Of a stretch of 64,000 nucleotides of DNA, positions 1 to 12,350 are shown in pieces. The notes beneath the pieces were generated by a model that was not told where the DNA came from, ran no database searches, and was given only the letters and a program-made list of their open reading frames with translations. Both the position numbers and the translations under genes were made by a program. Within the stretch, counting starts at the first letter, position 1. Each line of letters starts with the position of its first letter. The stretch lies in assembly GCA_014925825.1 (NCBI GenBank), contig JACGCK010000031.1, positions 310,001 through 374,000 of the forward strand, in the 5' to 3' direction. This stretch comes from Pholiota molesta (lineage: Eukaryota > Basidiomycota > Agaricomycetes > Agaricales > Strophariaceae).

Positions 1-414
1 TCCTCAGTGGATTGACGCTCTTAGGACACACAAATCAGAAACTCTCAGCTGAGGTGCTCTAAGATCGATAAAGATTTAGCCCAAGCAGCTGAAAACCCAA
101 CACCCATGACCATTTACTATGTAGCTTGAGACGTAAAACGTATTGTTTTGGCTACAGCCATCGACCTTCAGGTTTCGGCGCCTGGTGGCGCAGGGGATTA
201 AATTTGAGAAATCTAATCATTAGTGGCTAGTCCGGAGATTTTTATACAGGGACATGACAGAAACCTTTTGGGTATGCGCACGGGGGCTCAATAGAATACC
301 CAATTCGTGTGAAATCATGGCGGCATGGCCTGGTTACTGACAATATAAAAACTGACTGCGTATCTATTATTCACGATTATCCCTCCCCTCCTCTGAACCC
401 AAGCATCTTCCAAA
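1..414. other. 5' flank of the first gene
   Basis: No supported gene is seen. The only recognisable element is a TATA-like box close to the following gene. Short reading frames on the minus strand here overlap the start of that gene and have no family resemblance. Confidence 0.5.
344..350 (+). promoter_or_regulatory. TATA box of the Rossmann-fold gene
   Basis: TATAAAA lies 65 nt upstream of the ATG at 415, a usual distance for a fungal core promoter with a short leader. Inferred from motif and position only. Confidence 0.5.
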
Positions 415-1785
415 ATGACTGATCGCGAGAATACTATCTTTTTCTTGGGTGTCACTGGGTGTATAGGATCCCAATTTCTCGCCCTTCTTGGTCGCACGTC
501 GCACAAGTTCCACGTTGTTGCGCTTCTTCGAGATATCACTGAGGAGAAGACAGCCAAAATCAAAGCAATCTACTCCAATATCAGCTTTGTCGAAGGCTCC
601 TTTACCGACCGCGACATTGTCATCGAGCAATCGTCCAAGGCCAAAATTGTGATGAACTTTGCGAGCTCAGATAATCCCGTCCCCGTGCATAGTAAGTGCT
701 GGTTATTATAACTTCAAATCGCATAGAACTTAATCTTACCATCAATCACTTCATCATTTCCATAGACGTCCTCGCTGGACTCGAGAAACAATCAGCCGCC
801 AATCCAGGAAACCCTCCCATTTATTTCCACACCTCTGGTTTGTGCATCGTCGGCGACGGTGCGCGCGGCGAGCCTGTCGACGACGCGAAAATTCCCCGTT
901 ACACGGATACCACATTCACCGCCCACAGTGTCCCTGCCGATAATTGCCATGTTAACTGTGACGCCCCCATTCACGAGGCAGGCATCCGAAAGGAGAACCC
1001 TGTGCGCACCATCATCTGGTACCCCGCCTGGGTCTACGGCCTCGGAGAAGGTAAGTTCCAAATCGCTCTCACCTTACGTTCTTGCCTGAATATTTGCATA
1101 GGTTACCGCAAGTCATCTGGAGGCGTGCGGCTCTTCCTGGAGGCCAATAAGCTTGCCGGATACTCTGGAAGATGGGGACCTGGTGCCAATTCCTTCAACT
1201 TCGTTCACGTCAAGGATCTCTCGAATGGAATGATCAAAATTTTCGAGGCGGCTCTCGAAGGGAAGGCAGACGAAGGAGCGCAGGGATATTGTGAGTGATA
1301 CGGATTTGCTCATGGCGTATTGGTCGCTGAATATTGGCGAAGATTTCTTGTCGAGCGAGCACCCGCACGTTACTTGGGAAGAATATACTGCCAAGATTGG
1401 AGATGTAAGTCTGCCGTTTAAATCCATAGCTTTCGGCACAAGCTCACCAATTTCGGTAGATTTTGCATAAGCGTGGTGTCTACCCCGAAGGTGGATCTAA
1501 GCCTTACCCCGCGGCTGTGACTGATCTTTATGGCGAATGTAAGCTTCTTTAACAATTTCGTGCATGGATATATTTTATTTCAAATCAACTGACACGATGG
1601 TTACAGTCGGTTGGAAACTGCTTGGTTGCAACCACCGCGTTACCGCCGAACGCGCGAAGAAGCTCGGCTGGGAGGCGACAGAGTCGATGAAGGTGTCCTT
1701 GTTCGATACCCTGGCTGAGGAGATTGATATGGCATTCTTCGACCTTCAGCCCAAGGGTTCGATTTTACGGCCCGATGTTGAGTAG
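415..1785 (+). CDS. NAD(P)-binding Rossmann-fold (extended SDR/NmrA-like) protein, apparently frameshifted
   Basis: The N-terminus FFLGVTGCIGSQ contains the GxxGxxG dinucleotide-binding loop of extended short-chain dehydrogenase/epimerase-type proteins. Later segments (HTSGL, WYPAWVYGLGEG, FNFVHVKDLSNGMIKIFE) match the overall plan of that superfamily. Introns are visible near 691-764, 1050-1101, 1406-1460 and 1540-1605. The C-terminus runs to the TAG at 1783-1785. Around 1286-1291 the reading frame breaks: the exon runs into TGA at 1296-1298, while clearly coding sequence (VSDTDLLMAYWS, then TWEEYTAKIGD) continues in another frame with no plausible intron between. This is either a real indel, making a pseudogene, or a sequence error. 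Substrate and pathway cannot be deduced. Confidence 0.7.
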
Positions 1786-2232
1786 ATTCGACAGATTTTG
1801 TGGAGTCGGAAACTCATGAATCTGGAGCGAGAACAAAGTTGTGCAACGTGAATGGATAAATGTAACATGTAGGCGCGTGTGTATATAGCTGATACAAATA
1901 CAATGCAATGAATGGATTTGCAATTGATAAATACTGAGTGGATCGTGAATGACCAGTGGAAAGAAGAACGATATCGGATAGATGCAGAGCCTCTCGTCCA
2001 TACAAGCGTTGCTAATGTTATCTCCTCAAACGTCTCATCCTTGCGAGTTTGTACTTGATATCTCAAGAACATCTCATCCCTTGCGCTTTTATACTTTTTA
2101 AGTTTATATCCTCAAAAGAAGAGATCTACAAAATCAATGTTATATGATAAGTATTAAGAATAATAAAATTGTGCGTTGTGGACATTTGACGGCTAAAACT
2201 TAAAAAAGGCTCTCGCATTTTACTTATGTCCA
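1786..2232. other. Intergenic, nothing recognised except a pol III terminator
   Basis: AT-rich sequence. The run of six A at 2201-2206 reads as T6 on the minus strand and could terminate the tRNA gene that ends at 2233. No other feature is supported. Confidence 0.5.
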
Positions 2233-2341
2233 TGCATTAAGAGAGAATCGAACTCCCGGCGGGTCGAGTTACTTGTGAAAAGGCCTACAGGCTTGGCGTA
2301 ACATATGGCAACGACCCAGGTTACCACTACCCCATTAATGC
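2233..2341 (-). tRNA. tRNA-Gly (anticodon GCC) with 38-nt intron
   Basis: On the minus strand the seven-base acceptor stem GCATTAA pairs with TTAATGC at the 3' end, followed by discriminator A. The D arm is GGGT/ACCT. The anticodon stem GGTCG/CGACC encloses loop TTGCCA...T, giving anticodon GCC. The T arm is GGGAG-TTCGATT-CTCTC. A 38-nt intron sits one base after the anticodon, the standard eukaryotic position. Without the intron the tRNA is 71 nt. The mature sequence is nearly the same as the copy at 2940-3025; the one T-stem difference (A-T for G-C) is compensatory, so both look functional. Confidence 0.85.
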
Positions 2342-2415
2342 TTGTTGGATGTAATTCCGGCGTCCCAGATTCCTGACCTTCATAAAGATGAAAGACGCTT
2401 GAAGCAGCAAAAATA

Positions 2416-2514
2416 TGCCGAATATCCGGATTGAACGAATGACCTTCTCATTGACTTTTGTCCGTTGTGAAAGATCATACAAGTGAGACGCGACTACCAC
2501 TGCGCCAATCCGGC
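2416..2514 (-). tRNA. tRNA-Thr (anticodon TGT) with 26-nt intron
   Basis: Minus strand. The acceptor GCCGGAT pairs with ATTCGGC (one G-T pair), followed by discriminator A. The anticodon stem is TCTCA/TGAGA with loop CTTGTA...A, giving anticodon TGT. The T arm is ATTCG-TTCAATC-CGGAT and the variable loop has five bases. A 26-nt intron follows the base 3' of the anticodon. The D arm is slightly irregular, with three good pairs. A T5 tract just beyond the 3' end (A5 at 2409-2413 on the plus strand) fits a pol III terminator. The mature form is 73 nt. Confidence 0.75.
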
Positions 2515-2939
2515 AATAGGTGCGGACTAGCGCGCGATGAAAATTAGCGCCCGAGGCGCTCATTCTTTTTATGTATGCTACTACAAGTCTGGAAGGGCGT
2601 GCGCATGGCGTGCGAACTTTTTAAGTCCAAATTTAGGTCTGAGGAAATTGGATTACTTGAATACGATTCGAATATTGTACGCTAAGTACGAGGTATAAGA
2701 CTGATTCCTCCAGGTTAAGAATATTTGAGAATTAAGGCATAGGGCCTAGGCTGCTCATCATTGCGGCGACTTTGACTATCATAGCTGTATAAATTATGCA
2801 AATAGCCGTAAATTGTATGTATTAGATTCTGAAAGAATCATTAATCACTTTAACACTTAAAAGTTAACGTTGACCTGGTATGTACTTGCAAATTACTCCT
2901 AGCTGCAAAACTTAAAATAGAGCCTTAGAGGCCTGGTAC
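2515..2939. other. Intergenic between tRNA genes
   Basis: Contains a small perfect inverted repeat, AGCGCC-CGA-GGCGCT, at 2546-2560. Nothing else is recognised. Confidence 0.5.
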
Positions 2940-3025
2940 TGCATTAAGAGGGAATCGAACCCCCGGCGGGTCGAGTTTCTATCACTCAATGGCAACGACC
3001 CAGGTTACCACTACCCCATTAATGC
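2940..3025 (-). tRNA. tRNA-Gly (anticodon GCC) with 15-nt intron
   Basis: Second tRNA-Gly copy, with the same acceptor (GCATTAA/TTAATGC), D arm and anticodon stem (GGTCG/CGACC) as the gene at 2233-2341. The T stem is GGGGG/CCCTC. The intron after anticodon position 37 is only 15 nt and unrelated in sequence to the 38-nt intron of its sister. The mature form is 71 nt including discriminator A. Confidence 0.88.
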
Positions 3026-3975
3026 ATGTGTTCAGTGGATTTCGCCATACATCCCCTCATCGATAATGTATAAGTAATGGACTGCAAGCCCAAGCATACA
3101 AGTCACCAGCTTAGGCGTTCTAACGAGTATGCTCTGGCCGCTAGCGCTTGTTTTGCCATACTGACAATTATCGCACTCACGGACACCTCCTAAGATAACA
3201 AATGTTGACACTTTCGAACCCTAATATAATATTTGTTATTGAACTTGAATCTGTAGTCTGTAGATAGCTGTAGATTCCAATGTAATTCTATGTAGCCCGC
3301 TCTCTGACATATTTTGGGCGCTTATTGAACTCAATCTTATCTAATCTACTTGAGGCATCTAGCATGCAGAATCCAGATTGCCGACGAAAACCAGCCTCGT
3401 TCTCGCTTTTCTTGGCCGCAAACTACATAGCGTCCCGTAGGCAGACTCCGGTGGGTTGATATGATGAATAATTTAAAACATGAAGCATAGCGCGGCGAAT
3501 GGTCTGCTTTTCTTATTAATATTTTCGCGTATATGAGGGTAAAATATCACAACGCATTTACTTTGCCGGTCTGGAGGCAGGTTCGAGTCTCGTACACATA
3601 ATTGATCGCAAGAAAGGATGTTCAAAACAGTGATGAGATCTCGAATTGTGGATTGGATTCTCGCTTCACTTGACATCTTCAGTAACATGCCCTCTGTAAT
3701 CATGTACAAATTACATCTCAGGATGCTTCGTTCTGAAATTGCAATGAACTTCTTCAGTCCACCCTACATACTATTTGTACAAGTCAGTGTTATCGTCCCC
3801 TATCTTTTGCCTGAAAGAAGCGCTGATATGCGCTGCCCTGTAGATCGTAATCGGTCTTTTTAGGCAAATCCACGTGGACGTAATCAGACCTAACACGCAC
3901 GCGATCGCCCTCTTGTGTACATTTATAACCTCTGGCTCTTCACTGTAGCTGGCTAGCCCCCAATCTTACCTGACC
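3026..3975. other. Intergenic, no gene recognised
   Basis: No supported gene. An AGCGCTTG block occurs at 3141-3150. A T-loop-like sequence near 3570-3590 does not fold into a tRNA. TTTATAACC near 3929 could serve as the core promoter of the next gene. Confidence 0.4.
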
Positions 3976-5204
3976 ATGGCATCCCCGACATCCAGCGCCC
4001 CCCTGGCGCCTCCTCAACCCGCTCAGACCGTTAACTCTAATCTTGCGCATCTCGATCCCCTGCCACCTTCCGTTTTCACTTTGCCACAGACGGCGCAGCT
4101 CGAAGCATTGTACACGATCATCAGAAACAAGGAGACATCGCGAGGAGACTTCTTGTTCTATTCAGATCGCATCATTAGGCTGCTTGTGGAGGAAGGGCTG
4201 AACCATCTCCCAGTTGTGGCTAGGACGGTGGAGACGCCTACTGTGAGTTCCCCACCTCTCGAAATGGCAGCGGGGTCGACCGGCCAACTCTCAGTACTCA
4301 ATGTTGTACGAGATGAACTGTTAACGAAATATTGTTATATCATAGGGTGCTGTATACAATGGAGTGGGCTTCGAGGGCAAAATCTGTGGCGTGTCAATTT
4401 TACGGGCAGGAGAGGTATCGATCCATCATCATACGCCCCTTCGTACGCATCTTACCGTGTCCACAGGCTATGGAAGCGGGTCTTCGCGAGGTGTGTAGAA
4501 GTGTGCGGATTGGGAAGATTTTGATTCAGCGGGTATGTTGTCTATAAAATGTGTCCGGACAGATCCCCGATGAAGACATGCTGGCGTAGGATGAAGAGAC
4601 AACGTTGCCTAAGTTGTTCTACTCGAAAGTGTGTAGCGGTCATTATACTTCCGTTTTTTCTCTAATCGTCCGCTCCTCTTAGTTCCCACAAGATATTGCA
4701 TCTCGTTATGTGCTTCTACTCGACCCAATGCTTGGTATGCCTCCTAATCCGCTGTGCAATCAAAGCTATAATGTTGAAGAATGAATTCAGCAACCGGAGG
4801 ATCTGCTATGAAGGCCGTTGAAGTGCTGATGGAGCACGGGGTTCCTGAAGAGCGAATTATTTTCATCAATCTGGTCCGTTTCTTAGTTCCTCTATCGACC
4901 CATGACGAACTACATGCTCATCTCTGATTGATAGATTGCTGCGCCGGAAGGACTCACGACATTTTGCACACGATTCCCATCTCTGAAAGTAGTATGTCAC
5001 TGCTATCTAACTATAATTCGATTTCTTTAGACTCACATGGTGTACAGATCACTGGATGGATTGACCAAGGCCTCAACGACAAAGCCTACATCATCCCCGG
5101 TCTGGGTGACTTCGGCGAGCGCAGGTAGAATCACCCACTTATCGCTCAACCTTACTGCCGCTCATCATCATTTCTTCGACACCGGATACAGGTATTGCAC
5201 ATAA
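3976..5204 (+). CDS. FUR1: Uracil phosphoribosyltransferase
   Basis: Pyrimidine salvage enzyme making UMP from uracil and PRPP. After a Pro/Ala-rich N-terminus the first exon carries LPQTAQLEALYTIIRNKETS and FYSDRIIRLLVEEGLNHLPV, hallmarks of fungal FUR1. Later exons give MEAGLREVCRSVRIGKILIQR, the PRPP-binding LLLDPMLATGGSA, and the C-terminal uracil-binding region ITGWIDQGLNDKAYIIPGLG. I count several short introns. The last intron splits the Arg codon of GERRY, and the final exon ends in TAA at 5202-5204. Length and motif order are typical of the stand-alone enzyme, with no uridine kinase domain attached. It is convergent with the P450 gene downstream. Confidence is high for function, lower for individual intron edges. 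Confidence 0.93.
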
Positions 5205-5593
5205 ATATGTGATTCCATCTATCTCGAACAATGTGCATGAACCAAACATCTTCCATTCCCTCATACACAAATGTAGCCGCATTTCTGTTTATAACTTCCA
5301 ACCGTGTCATGATCATCACGGCGAGTGTCTTGTCAAATGTTCCCGAATCCCTGAGCTTGAGCGGGTTAATGAGTCTGTCCGACTCCTCGATGGGGACTCC
5401 CCATCGGTTTTAGCAGATGCACATAAGTGGGCAATAGCATCATAAGTCCTGGAAATAACTAATACAGTCCTATAATCAACGAGATGCAGATAAATTTGGG
5501 TGGGTATAACTTGAGATGTGGATATAAATGACTCGTCAGGCTTCTTCATAATTTGATCGTGTGCTCGTTCAATCGTTAAATCTTGTCAAAACA
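5205..5593. other. Shared 3' region of convergent genes
   Basis: 389 nt between the stops of FUR1 (plus strand) and the P450 (minus strand). It presumably holds both 3' UTRs. No gene is recognised. Confidence 0.5.
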
Positions 5594-8293
5594 TCAAACC
5601 TCACTTCCATTGAGCTCTTTCATCGTAACCCAAAGACCGCCCTGAAACAGAGACAAAAAAAGTCAATTTTATGCTATGCTGTGAACAGATTCACTATCAT
5701 CCAATAAGCACGCACCTTGATGTACATAGTCAAATGCGACATCGGATACACCTTCTCAGTGGCTTTCAAGCCTTTACAAGCCTTCCACTCCTCCGGGGGC
5801 GGCACGTTCGTCTTCCCGTCCAGCTTGAACGCAGTGAACCGCTGCAACAGCCGCACGAGGTAGAACGTCGCCTCGTGGTACGCGAACTGCTGCCCGAGGC
5901 AGATCCGCGGGCCAGCGTTGAAGGGGCAGAAGATGTACGGGTTCGGCGTGAGGTATTTGTGCAGGCGCGCGTCGAGGAAGCGGTCGGGGTCGAATGTCAG
6001 CGCTGGATAGAGCGTAGGTTATAGTGGTGTAGAATGGGAAATGTGAGTGTTGTGTTTTGGGATGTTTAAGATAGTAGAACACGATACCATCGGGTCCCCA
6101 TAGGTCGGTGCGGCGGTGGATGTTGATAACCGTGTAGAAGATCCTTTGGAAGAGTTTAGAGCGAGAGGTCAGAGGACGGTAGGAGGTGCTTACTGAGTGC
6201 CAGCGGGAATGTAGAATGGTTTTTGGCTGTCGTCCGCATTTGGTAAAATGACTGGTTCTTTACTGGCTCTGAGAAATAATTTAGCATTTAAAATTTGGGT
6301 ATTAGGGCTTAGAGCAAGCATACCTCATGTTAAGTGGGCTAAGTTATGAGGTTAGAGAGGATGAGGCTCAAATGCTAATCCAACGAGTGGTATGTAAATC
6401 CACGTACACAGGAGGATAAAGTCGCAACACCTCTATTAAATTTATTAGCCTCATAAAACTATGATTTCGATATGTAGAGACAGATATACCGTTAAGGAAA
6501 GCTCTCATGAACTTCATATCTCGCATTTGGTCGTAGGTAGGAGTTCCGGACGGTCCGACCGTTTCAAATATTTCGTGCCGAAGACGGCGTTCGATGTCTG
6601 GATGTTCTGCTAGCATGTAGAACGAGAAAGTCAAGAGACACATTGTCTGCAAAAGGATGTTGAAGTTAGAACTTCAGAGTCGAAAATAGTATTTGCGGCG
6701 TACAGTATCGCGACCAGCCACGAGTAGGTTGACAAGCTGCACAAAAAAAACGGTCAGGGCCCATACAAATTATTGAATGACGACATGGTTACCTCATCCT
6801 TCAGAACTGCAGGGTCTTGAGTGCGGTTAATAAGATGTTCCAGCAATGTCGTTTCGTCTCCTTCCTGGCTTTTGCTATCCTTCTCCAAGAGTCTCTTCTC
6901 CCGCGCGGCCAAAGCCGCTTTCATCAACGGCTCCGTAAACTCGTCCATAATCTTGCGCATAGGCGAGACTTGGTTCTTCCAGAAGTCACCCCCCAGCGCC
7001 GGCCAGTCGGCACCCAAACTTGTGCGCAGCGCTGAGAGAACTTGGCCTTCCAGGAAGGCTTTGACGAAGACATTAGAGGGATGATTGTAGAAGGAAGCCG
7101 AGTTTTCTGCAGCTGATAGCGGTGGATAGGGTATACCGGCGGAGAGGGAACCAACGTTGGTGCCAAATAGGAACTCCGTAGCCGAGTCTAGTGTAAAACG
7201 CGCGACAAGATCCTGAATGTCATACTCGGGTCAGAGGCGAGTCGGGGACGGTGTGTGCGTATGCAAAGTGAATTACCTGGAAATCGATAGAATAACCCTC
7301 TGCCAAACGAGTTCGGGCTTCTTTGAGAGATAGATCACAATTGCGCTCATAGATTTCAAAGTCGCTGATACGTTCTCGGGTGAAAAATGGGCGCGTAATG
7401 GAGCGATGGAATCTGGGGGCAGTTATACACGTTCATTCTTTGAAACAGGTCGCAAATTCAAATACTGGTACGCACTTCCACATTTCACCTGGAAGCCATG
7501 AGTCGCTATCAAATGATGCAAATAAGAATGCACGACGTGCTTACCATCAGCATTGAATATGCCAGTCCCAAGCAGGGAGTCTAGTTGGCTGTGAAAAATG
7601 GAACCTAAGTTAATATCCGATGATCAACCTCCGTATATGAATGAAACTTGGAGAGCTAATGTTAACCTTTCTCAAATGAGTCAAATTGCGTTGCGAGGAT
7701 GGCCTAGAATAGATGGCGATCAGTGTCCGAGTTCAACATGGAGACTGAATATTGATATTGAAGGGCAATCCTTGCCTTGACATGGTCTGGCTCAAAAGTA
7801 GCAAGCTAGGAGCACGTTAATTAGTATTATATAATATGATAGCAGACCACAAGCATGCCTACAATTGAAGATGACAATATATCAAATCGAATAACATTTC
7901 CGTATTGTTCTGCCCACTCTTGCATGGCATCCCCTGCCTCGAAAATATCAGCTGGGATATAAAAACTAGGCGTAGAAATTACTGACCAGGGTACCCAGTT
8001 CGAATACTTGATGTAAGTTTGGAAATCACGGAGAGCATGGACTCCTGAACGTAAGGAGGCAATATTGCCTCATTGTTAGAGGCGTCCCATGTGTTCTTGA
8101 TTTTCTGATAATATCGATTGCAAATAAAAAGAGCAGGCTTGGCCAGGACTACCGCAAAGGCTTTGAACCATGTTGGAAGAGCGACCGCGAAGGAGAATTC
8201 TGAAAGCCGTAGAAGGGCGTAGACAGTCGCTGAAGGCAGAATAAAAAAGGGCAATAATCGCAGAAGATATACAGGGCCCGGAGGAAGTTCCAT
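5594..8293 (-). CDS. Cytochrome P450, CYP63-like (copy 1)
   Basis: Membrane-anchored haem monooxygenase. The N-terminus [14 protein letters not shown] with following hydrophobic segments is the anchor type seen in basidiomycete CYP63-like enzymes (CYP52 clan). The signature motifs are present: helix [14 protein letters not shown] (ExxR), and the haem loop [12 protein letters not shown] with its Cys ligand. It has about ten or more introns. The last exon, after an intron at the conserved place following MYIK, encodes [14 protein letters not shown] and ends with TGA at 5594-5596. The gene appears intact. Two further complete relatives and two fragments lie at 34-49 kb. The substrate is unknown; related enzymes hydroxylate alkyl chains and aromatic compounds, but that assignment would be inference. 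Confidence 0.88.
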
Positions 8294-10259
8294 TTGAAGA
8301 AATGGGGCCGGGAGCAGGGGCTACTCGGGAGAGAATCAAGAGGTGTTGACTTGAATAATTGCCCACTTTATACTCCTTCCTTCAAGCAGCCAGGCAAAAG
8401 ATGACTCGGTGTGAAGGCAACGTGCAAGATTCAGGGGGATCGGTTCGTAGGTAGTTTGAGCGATGCCATCTAACCTGAGATCCATGAGACGTGCAGATAA
8501 AGATGAAGCTATTAAAAGTCTATTGTGACGAAGTGACTGCGGAGGAGCTAATATCGGTATGTCCAGTTGAGTCAAGAGACCGAACCTTGTATACCACGGG
8601 AGGTTTTGCGGCTCTTCGATGCCACCAAAATGCCACCACGAGCACATAAGGGACAGAAGGGAATAATGCCGAAGTCATAGTATTCCGTTAGTCGGCTTCA
8701 CGTGGAAAAAACGCGGCATGGCTATTTGTCCTTCGCGCCTCCATGGGTAAAAGCCGAGTACGGATATGGGCTAAATTGAACCTGCTACCTTGCATCGTGA
8801 GGTAAAAGCGGCGCGAAAGCAGAGCAAGAGACAACATCTTGTCAGGCAATTGCTAAAGATAAAAGCATCCGGATCGGTCCGAGTACCATCTCAACACCGG
8901 GTATTATGACAGCTTTTCGATTTCGAAGTGGGATGCTACTTTGAGAATTCCTGAGCATTGTCTTTTCTCATCGATTGCTGTGCCCGAGTGGTAGCTGTAG
9001 CCAGAAAAGCCACCGAGCGGAGCCGGTCGTAATTGAGAATGCGCAGTAGGGCAGTAGGGTTGTTTTTGGCGTTTAGAGCGAGTAAATTACGCAATGGAGC
9101 CTGAGCGCTGGGTGTGTGTGGGCGGTAAGATGGATTGCTCAAGCTGGTATCATAGAAGGGTGATTGGCAGGAGGCTCTAGGATAGATTAGATGTCGGCTA
9201 TTTCCAGGCTGCCATTCTGCGAGAGTTCTGCGATGATAACAATGGTCGGGAATGTGTCATCGAGACAGATACTGATATGGCATCTTCAAGACCGATAACG
9301 CGTCGGAGGGACGACCTGATGACTAGAGAATGGAAATGCAGGCGTAGCTATTCTGAGAATCGGACTTGGACATGAGTATGTTCCACTTACAGGCTTGCAA
9401 ATTCCCAGGCAGGATCGGATGTGGTTGATAAGATGCATTAGAGCCTTGATACATCGCTGGCATCGAAAGGCTGTAAGTAAGGTTGCAATGAAATGGAGGC
9501 AGATATCAGAGAAAACGAGGTATGCACTGTGACCATCGTGTCCGCCACTGAGATTGATTAAAATTCGGTTTGTCATGAATAAGCCATGATGCCTGCCGCA
9601 TGATGATGCCTAGTGGCGCATACAGTATGCGCAACTAAACCGGGCTTGCGAGCATATCCCAGCGTTACCACATCTTTCTATCATGCAGGCAATTACGACG
9701 ATACCAAGGGTTTGATTCAGTCTTTACAGCGTATCGCTCGGATAGGTAGGGATGCCACATGTTATGCTGACATCAAGGTGATGATTCGTATTCCGGACAT
9801 GTTGTCGAATGTCTAGAGCATGCAATGGATAATCTGGTTCAATGACTCATCTGCAATAAATCAACATGAGGATGGCCAAAGAAATAAGAGAAACCTTACG
9901 CTACGTGATGTATGATTCTCCTCTTTCCAGAAAGTCCCTGTCAACCGTCTATGACAAACCACAAAGAGCGTTCTTTGTTCCCATTGCCTGCGTTACTGCA
10001 CATGCAGCAATCGAGTGCTACTGATTGATACAGGCTGGTATGGTGGAGTCTGTCAAAGCCTCTTGGAAATGTACCAAAAGATCATCATCGTGATATAGTG
10101 GACAAAAATGAAGAGACGTTGTAGTGTTTCTCATATTTGTGACCGTGGGAAAGCTGATGGTTTCTAATTTGAACAATCCATAGGGACGCGTTCCTCAGAT
10201 CGTCTCTGGCACTCTCGTCGAAAACTTTGACGATAATCTCATTTCAATAAGCACTAACG
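8294..10259. other. Long intergenic region, no gene recognised
   Basis: Nearly 2 kb between the divergent P450 and CCT2 starts. Several unsupported short reading frames of about 65-105 codons occur, none with introns, recognisable motifs or family resemblance. It presumably includes both promoters. Confidence 0.4.
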
Positions 10260-12350
10260 ATGTCTGCACAGATCTTTAGTGAGCAGGTACGTGTTACAGC
10301 CCGATGACTCTTCAGTTTCTCATTCAACGACGTGATATCGCAGGCGACAGAAGAAAAAGCAGAGAACGCGCGTCTCTCGTCATTCGTCGGCGCCCTGGCT
10401 CTCGGCGATCTCGTCAAATCAACTCTGGGACCAAAAGGAATGAACAAGATTCTTCAATCTGCATCAACAGGGGAGATTAACGTCACCAACGATGGAGCTA
10501 CGATTCTGAAGGCGATCCAGCTCGATAATGCCGCAGCAAAGATTCTCGTCAACATCTCGAAGGTGCAGGATGATGAAGTCGGAGATGGCACGACAAGTGT
10601 GACTGTTCTGGCAGCAGAACTGCTGAGGGAAGCGGAAAAGCTGATCGCGCAAAAGATCCATCCACAAACGATCGTTGAAGGGTACCGAATTGCAAGCGTA
10701 ACCGCACTGAAGGCGCTGGAAGGTGCTGCTATCAACAACAAGTGCGTCTGTCATCCCAGTATTATTTGGAATATACACTGATGATCGAGAAGGTCAGACC
10801 CAAAGCAATTCCGCGAAGATCTATTCAACATTGCTCGAACGACGTTATCCTCAAAAGTCCTGTCTCAGGACAAGAATTACTTCGCCAACCTGGCAGTAGA
10901 TGCTGTTCTTCGCTTGAAGGTAATTTTGTATGTCTCTTGTCAATTGATCTCGTCTAACCGACTACGTATAGGGCTCAATAGATCTCGAACACATCCAAAT
11001 CATCAAAAAGGTCGGCGGCAAGTTGACGGACTCTTATTTGGACGAAGGTATGTCAATATTTTAGCATCCTTTTATGGCAGGAACATAACTTTGTATAGGC
11101 TTCATCCTGGACAAGGTCATTGCTACCAATTCACCAAAGAGACTCGAAAATGCCAAGATTCTCATCGCTAATACTTGTATGGAGTTGTTTTCTTTTCTGT
11201 TCATCTTATATGTGCTTACATCCTTTTAGCTATGGACACTGACAAGATCAAGATCTTCGGTGCGCGAGTGAAAGTGGACAGCACTGGAAAGCTTGCTGAA
11301 CTCGAGAGGGCTGAACGAGTACGTCAGCATTGTGATCGCTTTACTGCTCGAGTTTGACACAAAAAACAGGAGAAAATGAAAGCCAAAGTCGAGGCCATCG
11401 CTGCCCATGGAATCAACTGCTTCGTCAACCGACAGTTGATCTACAACTACCCAGAATCTCTTCTGACCGAAAAAGGTATTATGGTGATCGAGCACGCCGA
11501 TTTCGAGGGTGTAGAGAGGCTGTCTCTGGTTACTGGAGGTGAAATCGCTAGCACATTTGACAGGCCTGACCTCGTGAAACTTGGTCACTGTGAAGTCATC
11601 GAAGAAATCATGATCGGAGAGGATAAGGTACGTCAGCTACGCTGGAGCTCTTTCTTATGCAAACGCGCTCAAAATTACGTTACTCTTGTGAAGCTCATCA
11701 AATTTTCTGGTGTTGCCGCTGGCGAAGCATGCACTGTCGTCCTTCGCGGATCAACAAACCAAATGGTCGACGAGGCTGAGCGATCCCTCCACGACGCCCT
11801 CTCCGTCCTTTCGCAAACAGTGAAAGAGACACGAATTGTCCTCGGAGGAGGCTGCTCGGAAATGCTCATGAGCTGCGCCGTGGAGACCGCAGCCCAGAGC
11901 GTCGAAGGCAAGAAGGCGATCGCGGTTGAGGCCTTCGCACGCGCGCTCCGACAGATTCCCATCATCCTCGCGGATAACGCTGGATACGACTCCTCCGATT
12001 TGGTGACGAGGTTGCGCGCTGCTCACTACGGTGGCCAATCGGATGCTGGATTGGGTACGTTTTTTTTTGGCTTCCCAATTCGTTGGGGATAATCTTGCTT
12101 ATCTGATATTGATATGATACAGATATGGAACGCGGCTCCATCGGCTCCATGAAAAGCCTTGGAGTCACGGAGAGCTATAAGCTGAAGCGACAGGTTGTTC
12201 TTAGCGCCAGCGAAGCTGCGGAGATGATTATTCGGTGCGTTGTGATTTGAGCGTCTGTTCAATTCATGCACCATCTGATGCATGTTTTCTTTTATTTATA
12301 GGGTGGATGATATTCTACGAGCAGCGCCTCGGAGACGCGAGGCTGTTTAG
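10260..12350 (+). CDS. CCT2: T-complex protein 1 subunit beta (CCT2 chaperonin)
   Basis: Subunit of the cytosolic TRiC/CCT chaperonin, which folds actin, tubulin and other proteins using ATP. A short first exon from the ATG at 10260 (MSAQIFSEQ) is spliced to [20 protein letters not shown]. The group II chaperonin motifs are clear: [21 protein letters not shown], and the ATPase motif [12 protein letters not shown]. The apical region (LEGAAINN onward) is spread over several short exons. The equatorial C-terminal half includes [25 protein letters not shown] and [10 protein letters not shown]. The last exon ends [14 protein letters not shown] with TAG at 12348-12350. Length and motif order are as usual for CCT2. 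Confidence 0.95.

Noticed and set aside
3525..3600. tRNA-like T-loop (AGGTTCGAGTC)
   Set aside because: No acceptor or anticodon stem could be paired.
8336..9576. Minus-strand frames of 68-103 codons
   Set aside because: No motifs, no intron structure, no resemblance to known families.
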